Source: JAGXOF01 sp046545575
Lineage (GTDB): Bacteria; Chloroflexota; Dehalococcoidia; SZUA-161; SpSt-899
Direction of reading: 5' to 3'
DNA length: 64,000 nucleotides
Assembly: GCA_046545575.1 (NCBI GenBank)
Contig: JBKGZM010000004.1
Location: 1-64,000, forward strand
Under the pieces are notes generated by a model. The model searched no databases. It worked only from the letters and a program-made list of their open reading frames with translations, and was not told the DNA's origin. How positions within the stretch are numbered: position 1 is the stretch's first letter; every line of letters begins with the position of its first letter. Of the stretch, positions 50,307 to 59,267 are shown piece by piece. The position numbers and the translations under genes are program-made.

Positions 50307-53270
50307 CTACCACTTCTCCTGCTGCAACCTGGCAATAAGCCATTTCTTGAGACGTTCATCAAGCTTACCTGCCCATGACTCTATCTTGCGAATGTCCCCG
50401 CTCATAATGGCTGCCTTCTCCTCATCACTCAAGTTGTACTCATCCAATACTTCCGCGGGGTTCTCAGCCAGCCGGGCGACAAGCGTATTGTCCCTGGCTG
50501 CCTTATCCAGCACCGTCAGTACCGCCTTCACCGCAGAGACCTTGAACTCAGGAATCTTCGCCGTTGGGTCCAGTGCAGGATTGGTGAGCACATTCGCCGG
50601 TGATTCCTTCCAGTGGAAGGCCATAAAGGCTACTCCCGGAGCCATCTTGTCGGTGACATTTACGGGAACCTCGACGCTCCCTCGCGCAGAGGCGAGTGTT
50701 ACCAAGTCGCCGCTGACGAGACCCAGCTTCAGTGCATCACTGGGGTGAATATCTACCGCACCGTTCGGATTCAGCTTGCCCAGAACTTCAGACCGCCTGC
50801 TCATGCTCCCTGTATGCCAGTGTTCCAGCACTCTCCCCGTGGTGAGAATCAGTGGATATTCCTCGGAAACTGCTTCCGCCGGCGGCCTGTACTCCACGCC
50901 GTGGAACTTGCCCAGTCCACGGGTGAAACTGTCCTCATGGAGTATCTTCGTGCCCGGATGGTCCCTATCAGGACATGGCCACTGCAGCCCGTGTCCCTCA
51001 AGACGATCATGATGTATTCCTCCATAGATCGGTGTAACCGAGGCAATTTCGTCCATGATTTGGGCAGAGTTATTGTAGTTAAATGAATATCCTAATCTCT
51101 CCGCTACTGAAGAGATAATCTGCCAGTCAGGTTTGGCCTCACCAGGTGGTTCGATGGCCTTGTTAAGCTTCTGTACGCGCCTCTCGGTACTGGTAAAAGT
51201 ACCGTCCTTTTCCGCGAAAGCGGCTGCGGGGAGGATGACATCGGCAACCACTGCCGTCTCAGTGGGAAAGATATCCTGCACAACCAAAAAATCAAGTTGC
51301 TGTATGACCTTCCGTGCATGGCTCAAGAAAGGCTCGCTCATCAGCGGATTCTCACCCGCTACGTATAGTGCTCTTATCTTCCCCTGGGAAGCGGCCTCCA
51401 TCATTTCGGTCACCGGGAGGCCGGGTTTATCGTCCAAACTGCAACCCCATGCCGACTCGAACTTGAGCCGGACATCGGGATTATCTACCTTTTGATATCC
51501 CGTAAATACGTTGGGCAGGGCTCCCACATCACATGCTCCCTGAACATTGTTCTGACCTCTCAACGGACTGAAGCCCGTTCCTTCCTTGCCCATATTGCCG
51601 GTCAACATCAGAAGGTTCGCCACGCTCTTCACATTATCCGTGCCAGTAGTATGCTGGGTTATGCCCATGCCATAAAGGATCGCTGCCCTGCCGGCATTGG
51701 CGAAAAGGCGAGCCGCCTCGATTATCTTATCTTTAGGAACACCGGTTATCTCCTCACCCACTTCAGGCGTGTAGTGTTTGACCGTTTCCGCAAGTTCCTC
51801 ATATCCCTCAGTACGCTCATCAATGAACTCCTGGTCTTGCAGGTTCTCCTCGATGATGACATGCATCATCGAGTTGAGGAGAGCCACATCAGTCCCGGGC
51901 CTGTGCTGCATGTGAACCGACGCTAACGAGGAGAGATCGATGCCACGCGGGTCGCCTACGATAAGATTTGTGCGTCCTGACTTCACACCCTGGCGTATAA
52001 TCCTGCCGATAATTGGGTGGCATTCAGTGGTATTGGAGCCAATTACAAACAGCAAATCAGCCGAGGCGATATCGGAGAGAGAGTTACTCATGGCTCCGCG
52101 TCCGAAGGCCGCCGAGGCCCCGGTCACTGTGGAGGAATGGCACAGGCGTGCACAGTGATCGACATTATTGGTACCCAGAACAGCGCGGGCAAACTTCTGC
52201 ACCACATAGTTTTCCTCATTGGTAAACTTGGCAGAACTCAAAACCCCAATGCTGTCCGCCCCATATTCCTCTTTGATACCGGAAAGTTTCCTCGCCACCA
52301 GGTCCAGTGCCTCCTCCCAGCTTGCCTCGCGGAAGACCTCCCGGAAATTGCCGTTCACCTCGATGTCTTTGCCTTTGCCTTCATTCCTAATTAAAGGTTT
52401 GGTCAACCTGTCGGGGTGATTGACGAAGTCAAAACCGAACCTCCCTTTCACACACAATCCGCCTTTGTTAACCGGACTCTCGTCATCCCCTCTGACACTT
52501 ACTATCTCGTTGCCGCGGGTGCCAAGATAGATGGAACAACCAACGCCACAATACGGACAGACCGTCCTAACCTCACTGGCAGCCTGCTTTTTATACTTGG
52601 GGACAAGAGCCCCCGTGGGGCATCTGGCAACACACTCACCACAGGATTCACAAATCGATTCCAGAATAGATTTATCGCCGAAGGTACTCACTCTGGCATT
52701 ATCACCCCGGAATGCGAGGTCAATGGCCCCAACTCCTGCGATTTCATGGCAGGCGCGCACGCACTTCGCGCACAGGATGCACTTGTTGGGATCACGAGTG
52801 AACGCAGGATGGCTATCATCAATGGGCTGGACCTCCGTTCTCTTTCGAAGCCTGTTGAAATGCTCCTCATCCATACCCAGGTATCTCGCTATTTTCAGCA
52901 GTTCACAATCCTGGTTCTTCGGACATGTCAGACAGTTGCCATTATGGTTGGCCATGATAAGTTCCATGGTAGATCGTCGCGATTGATTGACCTTGTCGGT
53001 ATCGGTATGGACCACCATGCCCTCTTTGGCCTCCGTGGTGCACGACGTGGGAAGCCCCTTCATCCCCTCGACTTCGACCACGCACAACCGGCAAGCCCCA
53101 TAAGGTTTGAGGTCAGGGTCGTAACAGAGGGTAGGGATATAGATATCGTTTGCCAGGGAAGCCTCAAGGACAGTAGACCCCCTGGGCGTCTCAACGCTCT
53201 TCCCATCTATAGTGAGGTTTATGATTTCCGTCTTCTTTTGTTCAGCAACTGGAGAGACTCCTGTTGTCAT
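50307..53270 (-). CDS. fdhA: NAD-linked formate dehydrogenase, catalytic alpha subunit
   Basis: 987 aa. Order: [2Fe-2S] ferredoxin (Cys 49, 60, 63, 77), NuoG-type His-Cys cluster (HNGNCLTCPKNQDC, 109-122), two [4Fe-4S] (CILCAKCVRAC, 164-174; CESCGECVARC, 207-217), the Fe4S4 of the MGD domain (CPYCGVGC, 238-245), then the molybdopterin domains. The active-site segment DHCARLCHSST has Cys377 where selenocysteine occurs in E. coli FdhF, so this is a Cys enzyme. The last 78 residues form an extra domain closely similar to the small protein at 55797-56198. The enzyme oxidises formate or reduces CO2 with the NuoF/NuoE partners below. Confidence 0.92.
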   Translation of the reverse strand: MTTGVSPVAEQKKTEIINLTIDGKSVETPRGSTVLEASLANDIYIPTLCYDPDLKPYGACRLCVVEVEGMKGLPTSCTTEAKEGMVVHTDTDKVNQSRRSTMELIMANHNGNCLTCPKNQDCELLKIARYLGMDEEHFNRLRKRTEVQPIDDSHPAFTRDPNKCILCAKCVRACHEIAGVGAIDLAFRGDNARVSTFGDKSILESICESCGECVARCPTGALVPKYKKQAASEVRTVCPYCGVGCSIYLGTRGNEIVSVRGDDESPVNKGGLCVKGRFGFDFVNHPDRLTKPLIRNEGKGKDIEVNGNFREVFREASWEEALDLVARKLSGIKEEYGADSIGVLSSAKFTNEENYVVQKFARAVLGTNNVDHCARLCHSSTVTGASAAFGRGAMSNSLSDIASADLLFVIGSNTTECHPIIGRIIRQGVKSGRTNLIVGDPRGIDLSSLASVHMQHRPGTDVALLNSMMHVIIEENLQDQEFIDERTEGYEELAETVKHYTPEVGEEITGVPKDKIIEAARLFANAGRAAILYGMGITQHTTGTDNVKSVANLLMLTGNMGKEGTGFSPLRGQNNVQGACDVGALPNVFTGYQKVDNPDVRLKFESAWGCSLDDKPGLPVTEMMEAASQGKIRALYVAGENPLMSEPFLSHARKVIQQLDFLVVQDIFPTETAVVADVILPAAAFAEKDGTFTSTERRVQKLNKAIEPPGEAKPDWQIISSVAERLGYSFNYNNSAQIMDEIASVTPIYGGIHHDRLEGHGLQWPCPDRDHPGTKILHEDSFTRGLGKFHGVEYRPPAEAVSEEYPLILTTGRVLEHWHTGSMSRRSEVLGKLNPNGAVDIHPSDALKLGLVSGDLVTLASARGSVEVPVNVTDKMAPGVAFMAFHWKESPANVLTNPALDPTAKIPEFKVSAVKAVLTVLDKAARDNTLVARLAENPAEVLDEYNLSDEEKAAIMSGDIRKIESWAGKLDERLKKWLIARLQQEKW

Positions 53271-53325
53271 TGTCGTCCTCCTATGTCATGTGTTCTTATC
53301 CCCTTGCCGGGGAAATGACTCGGCG

Positions 53326-55236
53326 TTAAGCCTTTGCCCCCACGGGAACCGGTTCAGAGGGAACCTCCAGTGATTCCCCGGAGACCTTGACCACCGCGCC
53401 GAATTTGGAAGGGCAAACATCGAGGCACGTCCCGCATTTAATGCATTTGCTCTGATCGATTACGTGCACCATCCTTTTGTCGCCCTGGATCGCGTTGACA
53501 GGACAATTCCTGGCACATATCATGCACCCCGCACATTTGTCAGGGAGAATGTAGAAGGAAACCAGGTCCTTACAATGGAGTGCAACACAGCGCTTTTCAA
53601 ATATGTGCTGTTCATACTCCTCACGGAAGTACTGTATGCTGGTGAGCACAGGGTTCGGTGCGGTCTGCCCCAATCCACAGAGGGCTCCATTCTTCACCGA
53701 CTGAGCCAGCTCCTCCAGGAGCTCAATATCACCAGATTGGCCTTCGCCGCTGGTGATATCCTCAAGGATATCCAGCATCTGTTTGGTCCCCCAGCGGCAC
53801 GGTATACACTTGCCACACGACTCGGCTTGAGTAAACGAGAGGAAGAACTTGGCCGTATCCACCATGCAAGTGTCCTCATCCATTACTACCATGCCTCCTG
53901 AGCCCATAATCGAGCCCGCCTGAGCCAGGGAGTCATAATCGACTGGCAAATCCAGAAGCCGTGCAGGTATGAAACCACCCGAGGGACCGCCCGTCTGGAT
54001 TGCTTTCAGTTCCTTGCCACCAGGAATGCCGCCACCGATCTCGTAGACTATTTCTCTCAGTGTGATCCCCATCGGGACCTCGATAAGCCCGGTCCGGTTC
54101 ACCTTACCTGCAAGCGAGAAATTCTTCGTCCCCTTGCTCTTCTCCGTGCCATAACCAGCATACCAGTCAGCGCCTTTCTGAAGAATGATGGGCACATTAC
54201 TCAACGTCTCCACGTTGTTGATATTTGTTGGCTTCCCCCAGAGTCCTGACTGGGCGGGGAAGGGTGGGCGGGGACGCGGCATACCACGCTCACCCTCGAT
54301 CGAGGCCATGAGCGCCGTCTCCTCTCCGCATACGAAGGCACCAGCCCCCTCTTTTATCTTAATGTGAACCTTAACTCCGGTGCCCATTATATTGTCGCCG
54401 AGCAGGCCGTAGTTCTCCATTTGTTGTATAGCATTAATCAACCTTTGAATTGCCAATGGGTACTCAGCGCGGCTATAGATATAGGCATTTTCAGCGCCAA
54501 TGGCATACGCCCCTATGATGAGTCCCTCAAGTACAGAGAACGGATCGCCCTCAAGCAGTGAACGGTCCATAAATGCTCCGGGGTCGCCCTCGTCCGCATT
54601 GCATATTATATATTTGGTATCGCCAGGGGCATCATGACAGAATTGCCATTTCACCCCGGTAGGGAACCCCGCCCCACCACGACCCCGCAAACCCGAGTTC
54701 TTGATCTCGTCGACCACCTCTTGAGGACTCATTCCCAGTGCTCTCTCCAGGCCCTGGAAACCGCTGTTGGCGATATAGTGATCGATGTTCTCAGGGTCGA
54801 TATTCCCGCAATTGCGCAGGGATATTCGTACCTGCGAGCGCAGAACAGGGAGATCAAAGAGTCGAGGAATACCGTCTATCATACCTTCTCCCCGCGTACC
54901 AAGGGCAAGGTCCGGGCGAGGGTCGTCGCCGACCAGGTAGTCCCTCACGATCTCGGTCGCAAGCTCGGGGGTAAGATTGTTGTAGAATACGCTCGGTTTG
55001 CCCGGCTTTATCACCTCGATCAGCGGTTCAGCATAGCAAAGGCCGATACAGCCAACCTGTACAAGCTCAGCATGAACGTTCTGTTCCTGAACTTCTTTAC
55101 TAAGAGTGTTGAAAACATCCTCGGCCCCTGCAGCTCTGCCACAAGTCCCCATCCCTACGAGAATACGGGCGGTTGAGCTGTTCTGCGTTGCCTCCCACTT
55201 TGAAATTGCTCGTTCCTTAATATCATGGAAATCCAT
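53326..55236 (-). CDS. NuoF-like NAD/FMN subunit of the formate dehydrogenase complex
   Basis: 636 aa, longer than NuoF of complex I. N-terminal thioredoxin-like [2Fe-2S] domain (GMGTCGRAAGA… VGCIGLCYAEP), then the NuoF core with GRGGAGFPTGVKW (NADH/FMN), EGDPGAFMDRSLLEGDP, CGEETALMASIEG, NINNVETLSN and the [4Fe-4S] ligands CGKCIPCRWG, then a C-terminal 2[4Fe-4S] ferredoxin (CAGCMICARNCP, CIKCGTCLDVCP). This is the HydB/NfnA-like arrangement found in NAD-linked, often electron-bifurcating, hydrogenases and formate dehydrogenases. 55 bases separate it from fdhA. Confidence 0.93.
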   Translation of the reverse strand: MDFHDIKERAISKWEATQNSSTARILVGMGTCGRAAGAEDVFNTLSKEVQEQNVHAELVQVGCIGLCYAEPLIEVIKPGKPSVFYNNLTPELATEIVRDYLVGDDPRPDLALGTRGEGMIDGIPRLFDLPVLRSQVRISLRNCGNIDPENIDHYIANSGFQGLERALGMSPQEVVDEIKNSGLRGRGGAGFPTGVKWQFCHDAPGDTKYIICNADEGDPGAFMDRSLLEGDPFSVLEGLIIGAYAIGAENAYIYSRAEYPLAIQRLINAIQQMENYGLLGDNIMGTGVKVHIKIKEGAGAFVCGEETALMASIEGERGMPRPRPPFPAQSGLWGKPTNINNVETLSNVPIILQKGADWYAGYGTEKSKGTKNFSLAGKVNRTGLIEVPMGITLREIVYEIGGGIPGGKELKAIQTGGPSGGFIPARLLDLPVDYDSLAQAGSIMGSGGMVVMDEDTCMVDTAKFFLSFTQAESCGKCIPCRWGTKQMLDILEDITSGEGQSGDIELLEELAQSVKNGALCGLGQTAPNPVLTSIQYFREEYEQHIFEKRCVALHCKDLVSFYILPDKCAGCMICARNCPVNAIQGDKRMVHVIDQSKCIKCGTCLDVCPSKFGAVVKVSGESLEVPSEPVPVGAKA

Positions 55237-55249
55237 AGTACCTCCTCAT

Positions 55250-55762
55250 CTATGAGGTTTTCTTACAATCCTCCAATATCTCGTCTACGCGAGTCACGTT
55301 CATCTTGCCATACACCTTGTCATTGACTACCACGACGGGTGCCAGAGCACACGAGCCGAAGCAAGCGATGGTTTCGAGCGAATATTCAAGATCAGAGGTT
55401 GTTTCACCAGGCTTTATGCCCAGCCGTTCCTCCATTCTCTCAAGAATCTGAGCTCCGCCGCGCACGTAGCAGGCCGTGCCACGGCACACTTTTATAACGT
55501 TTCTTCCCAAGGGTTGAAGCTTAAACTGGGCATAGAAAGTGGCTACACCAAACACGGTGCTCTCCGGAACTTGAGTAAATTTCGCTATTTGTCGCATAGC
55601 CGGTTCCGGCAGATAGCCGAATCTCTGCTGCGTCCTTTGTAGAATCGGGATCAGCTCATCTTTGCCACCGTTAAACGAGGAAAGAACATCGGCTGTTTGG
55701 CTCTCAATATACTCTTCTTGAAGACTTGATTGTGATTCCTGAACGGTTTCAGTTGTCGCCAT
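55250..55762 (-). CDS. NuoE-like [2Fe-2S] subunit
   Basis: 170 aa. Helical N-terminus (ELIPILQRTQQRFGYLPEPAMRQIAK) then the thioredoxin-fold [2Fe-2S] domain with ligands in CRGTACYVRGG and ETIACFGSCALAPVVVVND (C-x4-C … C-x3-C). It passes electrons between NuoF-like flavin and the rest of the complex. 13 bases from the NuoF-like gene. It is the HydC/FdhC-type third subunit. Confidence 0.94.
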   Translation of the reverse strand: MATTETVQESQSSLQEEYIESQTADVLSSFNGGKDELIPILQRTQQRFGYLPEPAMRQIAKFTQVPESTVFGVATFYAQFKLQPLGRNVIKVCRGTACYVRGGAQILERMEERLGIKPGETTSDLEYSLETIACFGSCALAPVVVVNDKVYGKMNVTRVDEILEDCKKTS

Positions 55763-55796
55763 TTTTCCCTCCTAACGATCAACTAAGCAACTTTTC

Positions 55797-56198
55797 CTAC
55801 CATCTCTCCTGCTGCAATCTCTGCCACAGCCATTTGCTCTGCTCCCGGCTGAGTTTGCCAACCCAATTTTCAATTCTCCGGATATCGCCACTGGCTATGG
55901 CAGCCTTCTCCTCATCCGTAAGGCCATAATCCTGGAGGACCTCCTCAGGATTCTCCGTGAGTTTGGCTACGAAGTCGGTATCAGCAGCCGCCTTCTCCAG
56001 CACGTTCAGGATAGCCTCTCTGCCACTGAGTATATGTTCACCGAGCTTCTGATTAACTGTTTGCATGATTTCCTCCTTAGCCTTCGCCAGGTTCTCGTCC
56101 ACCGCCTTTTCGATTTCCTCTTCTATCTTCTCCTTTGCACCCATGATCTGGTCATCCGCCAGTCTGTTGAGTAGCATAGTCGCAATCTCTCTGTTCAT
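55797..56198 (-). CDS. Helical protein homologous to the C-terminal domain of FdhA
   Basis: 133 aa from ATG 56198, which has AAAAGGAGGT 7 bases upstream. Residues 1-60 are a charged coiled-coil-like helix (NREIATMLLNRLADDQIMGAKEKIEEEIEKAVDENL). Residues about 61-133 (EAILNVLEKAAADTDFVAKLTENPEEVLQDYGLTDEEKAAIASGDI…WLWQRLQQERW) match the last 73 residues of FdhA; I count 46 identities, including the LTDEEKAAI-SGDIR and RLQQE-W ends. First gene of the operon; 34 bases before NuoE. Function unknown; a subunit-docking or assembly role is plausible. Confidence 0.82.
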   Translation of the reverse strand: MNREIATMLLNRLADDQIMGAKEKIEEEIEKAVDENLAKAKEEIMQTVNQKLGEHILSGREAILNVLEKAAADTDFVAKLTENPEEVLQDYGLTDEEKAAIASGDIRRIENWVGKLSREQSKWLWQRLQQERW

Positions 56199-56233
56199 CC
56201 CGATCACCTCCTTTTCCTGTCTTCCCAATTTCA

Positions 56234-56287
56234 GTCTAACAGGCAATGGTCTAAGCAAGGTCTAAGGCATGTCCAAATATAGTCTGA
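56234..56287 (-). promoter_or_regulatory. Phased GTCTAA repeats upstream of the FDH operon
   Basis: GTCTAA occurs at 56234, 56249 and 56260, and GTCTGA at 56282 (TTAGAC on the coding strand). The spacings are 15, 11 and 22 bases; 11 and 22 correspond to one and two helical turns, as in tandem OmpR-family binding sites. It lies 36-90 bases before the first gene of the FDH operon and directly behind the two-component genes. Inference from spacing only. Confidence 0.45.
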
Positions 56288-56301
56288 ATCTTCGTACATA
56301 T

Positions 56302-56336
56302 AACGAGGACTCCCGGAGAAACCGGGAGCCCTCGTT
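56302..56336 (-). terminator. Terminator of the two-component operon
   Basis: AACGAGGACTCCCGG-AGAAA-CCGGGAGCCCTCGTT, a 15-bp stem with one mismatch, between the response regulator stop (56363) and the FDH operon promoter region. No long T-run. Confidence 0.6.
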
Positions 56337-56362
56337 CACGAATCAGCTGTTCGCTTTGTTTA

Positions 56363-57058
56363 TCAATCTTCAAGGTCTAACCGATAACCAACTCCTCTCT
56401 CAGTAAGAATCAATTTCGGTTTTGCCGGGTTCCTCTCAATCTTGTGTCTGAGAAGCCAGATATATCGCTTGACATGTTCTGTCTCACCCCTGTACTCAGG
56501 TCCCCACACTCTGGAAAGCAGCGACTCAGTAGAGACCGGGGATCCATTTGACTCAGCAAGAGCAGCCAACAGGCGAAACTCCTTGGGAGTGAGGTCTATT
56601 TGTGTGTCATCCACCTTGACCCTATGCGCACCTATGTCCAGAGTCAGCCCTTTCCCTGAGTAGACATACGGCTTCTTTGCGGAGGAGTCGCCATCAGCCC
56701 TCTGAAGTATAGCCCCTATCCTTGCAGTGAACTCAGCAAAGCTGAAAGGCTTGGTCACATAATCATCTACGCCGAGCTTAAATCCCCTGACCTTATCCTT
56801 CTCATCACTCTTGGCAGTCAACATGATTACGGGCACATCCGACAACTGGCGAATACGTCTGCAAACCTCCCAGCCATCCATTACCGGCATCATTACATCA
56901 AGTACGATAATATCCGGCTGTTGCTCGTACATCATCTTCAAACCCTCGGCACCGCTGGAGGCAACATCCACCTCGTACCCTGCCTTTTCCAGCGACTTCT
57001 TCAGCAAGCGCAGAAGGCTCACATCATCATCGATTACCATCACTTTTCGATGTCCCAT
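56363..57058 (-). CDS. OmpR/PhoB-family response regulator
   Basis: 231 aa. Receiver domain with the acidic pair in VIDDDVS, phospho-acceptor Asp in IIVLDVMMPVMDGWEV, Thr/Ala switch IMLTAKSDEKDKVRGFKLGVDDYVTKPF (conserved Lys). C-terminal winged HTH: IDLTPKEFRLLAALAESNGSPVSTESLLSRVWGPEY…VKRYIWLLRHKIE. It starts 9 bases after the kinase gene. Likely regulator of the FDH operon that follows on the same strand. Confidence 0.95.
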   Translation of the reverse strand: MGHRKVMVIDDDVSLLRLLKKSLEKAGYEVDVASSGAEGLKMMYEQQPDIIVLDVMMPVMDGWEVCRRIRQLSDVPVIMLTAKSDEKDKVRGFKLGVDDYVTKPFSFAEFTARIGAILQRADGDSSAKKPYVYSGKGLTLDIGAHRVKVDDTQIDLTPKEFRLLAALAESNGSPVSTESLLSRVWGPEYRGETEHVKRYIWLLRHKIERNPAKPKLILTERGVGYRLDLED

Positions 57059-57067
57059 TGCTTTTGC

Positions 57068-58564
57068 CTAATTTTCCTCCCTTCTCACTACAGGTAACGT
57101 AAACGAGAACGTGGAGCCCCTACTTAAAGAACTCCTGACCTCTATTTTGCCCCCCTGGGTTTCGATCAAACGTTTAGAGGTATAAAGTCCCAATCCGTAA
57201 CCCCCGGTGGGGCCACTATCGCTGCCATCGACCCTTTGAAACTTATCAAATATCCTTTCAATCTCCTTCTCGTCCATCCCAACCCCTTCATCGGTAACTG
57301 ATACAACTACCATCCCATCGTCTTCCTCCGCTTTTACCTCCACATTTCCCCCAGCAGGGGAATATTTTACTGCATTGTCAAGGAGATTAACGAGTACCTC
57401 GTAAGTATACGTGACATCAGCCCAGACGAGAGGCAGGTTATCCGAGCACGAGACGGTGAACGAGTGCGTCCCCACAACCGAACTAAAACTGTGTACAACC
57501 CTCTGGGCCAGCGCCAGAATATCCACTGGCTCCCGCTTTAGCTCCAGCTTTCCACCTTCCAGACGAGATACTGTAAGCGTATCCTGCACCAACCTGGTAA
57601 GGCGCTGACTCTCAGATTCTATAGTCTCAAAGAGCTCTCTTTGCTCCTCGTTGTCAGTGAATGCATCATCCTGTGAGAGAAGCTCAATAGCACCATTTAT
57701 GTTTGTCACAGGAGCCCTCAGGGCATGTGAAACCATGGATACAAATTCAGTTTTCATCTTATCAAGCTCCTGCAGCCGCTCATTCGTTTTCTGGAGTTCC
57801 TGATAGGCCTGTTCCAAACTGTGGGTCCGCGCAGCTACCTTTTCCTCCAACTGCAGGTTCATCCGGCGGATCTCGCGCTCAGCCTCCACAACTCTCTCAA
57901 AGGACACCCTTTGCTTTTCCTCAGCCTGTTTCCTCCGTGTGATATCTCTGACGATCGCCGAACAGCCATACCATACACCATTCTCATCCCTTAAAGGATT
58001 CCGGGTTACCTCTACAAATATTCTTCGCCCATCCTTGGTAATCCTTTGCGTTTCAAAACCTTTCACATACCCTTTCTGCTGGCACTCGTTGTTCAAAAGC
58101 TCCACTTCCCCGGTGTTCAGTATATCTTCAGGGACGAGCTTGGCGAAATGCTGGCCAACCATTTCCTCTTTCGTATAACCGAAGATGCTTTCCGCACCTT
58201 TATTCCACGATGTTATAACACCATCAGGAGTCAAACTCAAAATAGCGTCATCAGACGAGGCCACAATACTTGCTATATATTCCTGTTCCTCTGCGAACTT
58301 TCTTTCTGACTCCTCACCTTCCGCAATCCGGTCACTTACCCAGGTAAGAATCACCCATGTCACCAGCGAGCCAAAACAAGCGTACACGGCTATCCCGACT
58401 ACCAGCCGCTCTGTCGCGTCGAACCCGAACACAAATTCCTTCAAATACTGATAGAGGATTATAACAACGAAAATCCCCGCGACGATGACCCATCGCAGAG
58501 AGCGCACGAATCTGGAAAATGGTTTGTGCCTGAGTTCCTTCACTATAAAACCCTGCAAGTCCAA
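57068..58564 (-). CDS. Membrane PAS sensor histidine kinase
   Basis: 498 aa. Two N-terminal membrane helices (WVIVAGIFVVIILYQYL and LVVGIAVYACFGSLVTWVIL) with a very short outer loop, a PAS domain at about 90-205 (YIASIVASSDDAILSLTPDGVITSWNKGAESIFGYTKEEMVG) with PAC, a coiled coil, HisKA with the phospho-His in SMVSHALRAPVTNINGAIELLSQ, and HATPase_c with LLDNAVKYSPAGGNV, DEGVGMDEKEIERIFDKFQR, GYGLGLYTSKRLIE. In the H-box the usual HELRTP reads HALRAP, so the Glu next to the His is Ala. Confidence 0.92.
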   Translation of the reverse strand: MDLQGFIVKELRHKPFSRFVRSLRWVIVAGIFVVIILYQYLKEFVFGFDATERLVVGIAVYACFGSLVTWVILTWVSDRIAEGEESERKFAEEQEYIASIVASSDDAILSLTPDGVITSWNKGAESIFGYTKEEMVGQHFAKLVPEDILNTGEVELLNNECQQKGYVKGFETQRITKDGRRIFVEVTRNPLRDENGVWYGCSAIVRDITRRKQAEEKQRVSFERVVEAEREIRRMNLQLEEKVAARTHSLEQAYQELQKTNERLQELDKMKTEFVSMVSHALRAPVTNINGAIELLSQDDAFTDNEEQRELFETIESESQRLTRLVQDTLTVSRLEGGKLELKREPVDILALAQRVVHSFSSVVGTHSFTVSCSDNLPLVWADVTYTYEVLVNLLDNAVKYSPAGGNVEVKAEEDDGMVVVSVTDEGVGMDEKEIERIFDKFQRVDGSDSGPTGGYGLGLYTSKRLIETQGGKIEVRSSLSRGSTFSFTLPVVRREEN

Positions 58565-58732
58565 ATCCTGTTACCAACCGATAACCTACCTCAATTATAT
58601 GGGACATATCACCAACTTGTCGAGCATTCGATTTGCATAAACCTGGTGTAGGCAATTGACTACGAGCCTCAACAGTGTTACTATATTGACACCAGACAGT
58701 AGACCAATGTAGTTGTCCGAAGAAAGGAAAAG

Positions 58733-58963
58733 ATGGGAAGCGTTTACAAGTTCATCGAGCTAGTGGGAACCAGTACGGAGTCATGGGAAAAGGCAGCCAG
58801 CGCAGCGATCGAGGAAGCTGCAGGGACTTTGAGGGACACCCGCATTGTTGAGGTAACCGAGATGGATATGCAGCTTAAGGACGGGAAGATCGCAACCTAT
58901 CGCACGAAAGTGAGGATGTCCTACAAAGTTGAGTCATGCGTTGACTTGTGTCTCGAGCCCTGA
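58733..58963 (+). CDS. Dodecin-family flavin-storage protein
   Basis: 76 aa. YKFIELVGTSTESWEKAASAAIEEAAGTLRDTRIVEVTEMDMQLKDGKIATYRTKVRMSYKV covers the whole dodecin fold (strand-helix-strand-strand), including the flavin-stacking Trp. Dodecins assemble into 12-mers that bind riboflavin/FMN. The last eight residues (SCVDLCLEP) are unlike the family and are encoded by a repeat-like sequence (GAGCCCTGAACGTAGTGAGG) at the 3' end. Ribosome site GAAAGGAAAAG. Confidence 0.92.
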   Translation: MGSVYKFIELVGTSTESWEKAASAAIEEAAGTLRDTRIVEVTEMDMQLKDGKIATYRTKVRMSYKVESCVDLCLEP

Positions 58964-59267
58964 ACGTAGTGAGGGGTTCAGTAGCGTTTCTTTTCAGTCC
59001 ATCTATCTTACATTTTTACGCTGGTAGGAATTAAATCCATGCCCTCGCGCGGAGGGCGTACATGGTTCTGCCCAAAGGATGCTACCACCTTGCCCTGTCG
59101 CTCCCCAGCTATCAAGTTTACCAAGACATATGGTACGCAGTTGTTCCTGCATCTGCACATCAACTATCTCGGCCTCGTCTCCTACAAGGTCCGGTATCGA
59201 GTCACAAAACCTGTTTTCAGATTCGCCTGAGCGCACACCATTCGTAACTACTAATCATTTGTGCTAA
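58964..59267. other. Gap with no recognisable gene
   Basis: 304 bases. It starts with a short hairpin (CTGAAC..GTTCAG near 58960-58981). Open frames on both strands here show no family resemblance. The next gene begins abruptly inside what looks like the middle of a GAF domain, so this stretch may replace a lost 5' end. Confidence 0.5.

Noticed and set aside
52160..52300. Possible selenocysteine (in-frame TGA) in the formate dehydrogenase
   Set aside because: The active-site codon encodes Cys (DHCARLCHS) and the frame is open throughout, so no SECIS is needed.
59003..59236. 77-codon minus-strand frame in the gap before the sensor kinase
   Set aside because: No family resemblance, no ribosome site and odd composition; treated as non-coding.
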